NCBI GenBank assembly: GCA_002441055.1
Contig: DJWR01000235.1
Span: 1 to 5,414, forward strand
DNA: 5,414 bases
DNA from: Caulobacteraceae bacterium UBA6225
GTDB taxonomy: Bacteria > Pseudomonadota > Alphaproteobacteria > Caulobacterales > Caulobacteraceae
Reading direction: 5' to 3'
Notes under the pieces: generated by a model
What the model was told of the DNA's origin: nothing
The model's database searches: none
What the model saw: the letters and a program-made list of their open reading frames with translations, nothing else
Made by a program: the position numbers and the translations under genes
In this document: one piece after another, positions 4,933-5,414 of the stretch
Numbering within the stretch: position 1 is the stretch's first letter
Layout: each line of letters opens with the position of its first letter

Positions 4933-5414
4933 ATGACCTTCCGCGCCCCCGTCCGCGACATCGCCTTCGCCCTGAACGTCGCCGGCCATGGGGACCTTGT
5001 GGAGATGAGCTTCCCGGAGCTGGACGCCGACACCGTGGCGGCCGTGCTGGACGCCGCCGGCGCCTTCACCACCGAGGTCCTGGCGCCGTTGAACTGGGCC
5101 GGCGATCAGGCCGGCGCCAGCCATGCCGATGGCAAGGTCACCGCCGCGCCGGGCTTCGCCGACGCCTATCGCGCCTTCGCCCAGCAGGGCTGGAACAGCC
5201 TGTCGGCCGACGCCGAACACGGGGGCCAGGGCCTGCCCAAGGCCATGGAGCTGGCGGTCTTCGAGATGGTCCATGCGTCCAACATGGCCTTTGGCCTCTG
5301 CCCCATGCTGACCCAGGCGGCCATCGAGGCCCTGACCCTGCACGGCACCGAGCGGCAGAAGCGTCTGGTGCTGCCCAGGCTGGTGTCCGGCGAGTGGACC
5401 GGCACCATGAACCT
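4933..5414 (+). CDS. Acyl-CoA dehydrogenase, N-terminal part (cut by window edge)
   Basis: An FAD enzyme that introduces the alpha-beta double bond into an acyl-CoA and passes electrons to ETF. Only the first 160 codons are present and the frame is open to the edge; family members with this architecture are near 590-600 residues. The N-terminus MTFRAPVRDIAFAL is the signature of the small extra N-terminal domain (AcylCoA_DH_N) seen in the large FadE/DmdC-like subgroup. Next come the first helical domain, with GWNSLSADAEHGGQGLP at 86-102, MAFGLCPMLTQAA at 118-130 and LHGTERQK near 136-143. The window ends at SGEWTGTMNL, just before the conserved TEP..GSD stretch of the FAD/substrate region. 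Members act on medium or long acyl-CoAs, or on 3-methylmercaptopropionyl-CoA (DmdC), and the substrate cannot be told here. The ribosome site AGGAG fixes the start. It is divergent from tsaC, with an operator-like palindrome in between. Confidence 0.93.
   Translation, partial: MTFRAPVRDIAFALNVAGHGDLVEMSFPELDADTVAAVLDAAGAFTTEVLAPLNWAGDQAGASHADGKVTAAPGFADAYRAFAQQGWNSLSADAEHGGQGLPKAMELAVFEMVHASNMAFGLCPMLTQAAIEALTLHGTERQKRLVLPRLVSGEWTGTMN

Noticed and set aside
4804..5343. Minus-strand 179-codon open frame opposite the acyl-CoA dehydrogenase
   Set aside because: Gly/His/Gln-rich shadow of the conserved plus-strand gene; it would also span the divergent promoter region.
1..5414. Novel defence system, CRISPR array, transposon, tRNA or rRNA gene
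   Set aside because: No repeat-spacer pattern, transposase or integrase motif, cloverleaf-like sequence or rRNA segment was seen; the genes present belong to ordinary metabolic and housekeeping families.

Overview
The window looks like a chromosomal segment of a GC-rich alphaproteobacterium. A member of the Caulobacteraceae (Caulobacter/Phenylobacterium-like) is my best guess. The reasons are the strong G/C bias at third codon positions, the protein families present, and candidate -10 elements that resemble the Caulobacter GCTANAWC consensus. The taxonomic call is an inference from style, not from a marker gene.

Layout: (1) Positions 1-98 hold no supportable gene; a perfect 8-bp inverted repeat lies at the very edge. 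(2) About 99-515, minus strand, is a small hypothetical protein with lower GC and atypical codons, apparently built from two short modules. (3) 516-772 is a non-coding stretch with short hairpins and an imperfect direct repeat. (4) 773-4807, minus strand, is a tight four-gene block. In transcription order it encodes a two-domain Sua5/TsaC threonylcarbamoyl-AMP synthase, an FAD-dependent D-2-hydroxyacid dehydrogenase of the GlcD/D2HGDH type, the peroxide-stress protein YaaA, and a short-chain 3-hydroxybutyrate dehydrogenase. Gaps are only 24, 52 and 26 bases, so an operon is likely. (5) 4808-4932 is a divergent promoter region carrying a perfect 6-3-6 inverted repeat. (6) From 4933 to the right edge, plus strand, is the N-terminal part of an acyl-CoA dehydrogenase cut off by the window.

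How the parts may work together: 3-hydroxybutyrate dehydrogenase (ketone body/PHB breakdown), the D-2-hydroxyacid dehydrogenase and the divergent acyl-CoA dehydrogenase all feed electrons or carbon from acids into central metabolism. YaaA fits beside flavoenzymes as protection from peroxide and free iron. TsaC is a housekeeping tRNA-modification enzyme (t6A37) that probably leads the operon. I see no defence system, mobile element or CRISPR array. The points most worth a second look are the operator-like palindrome at 4882-4896, the replacement of the catalytic-tetrad Asn by Ile in the 3-hydroxybutyrate dehydrogenase, and the composite small protein at the left.
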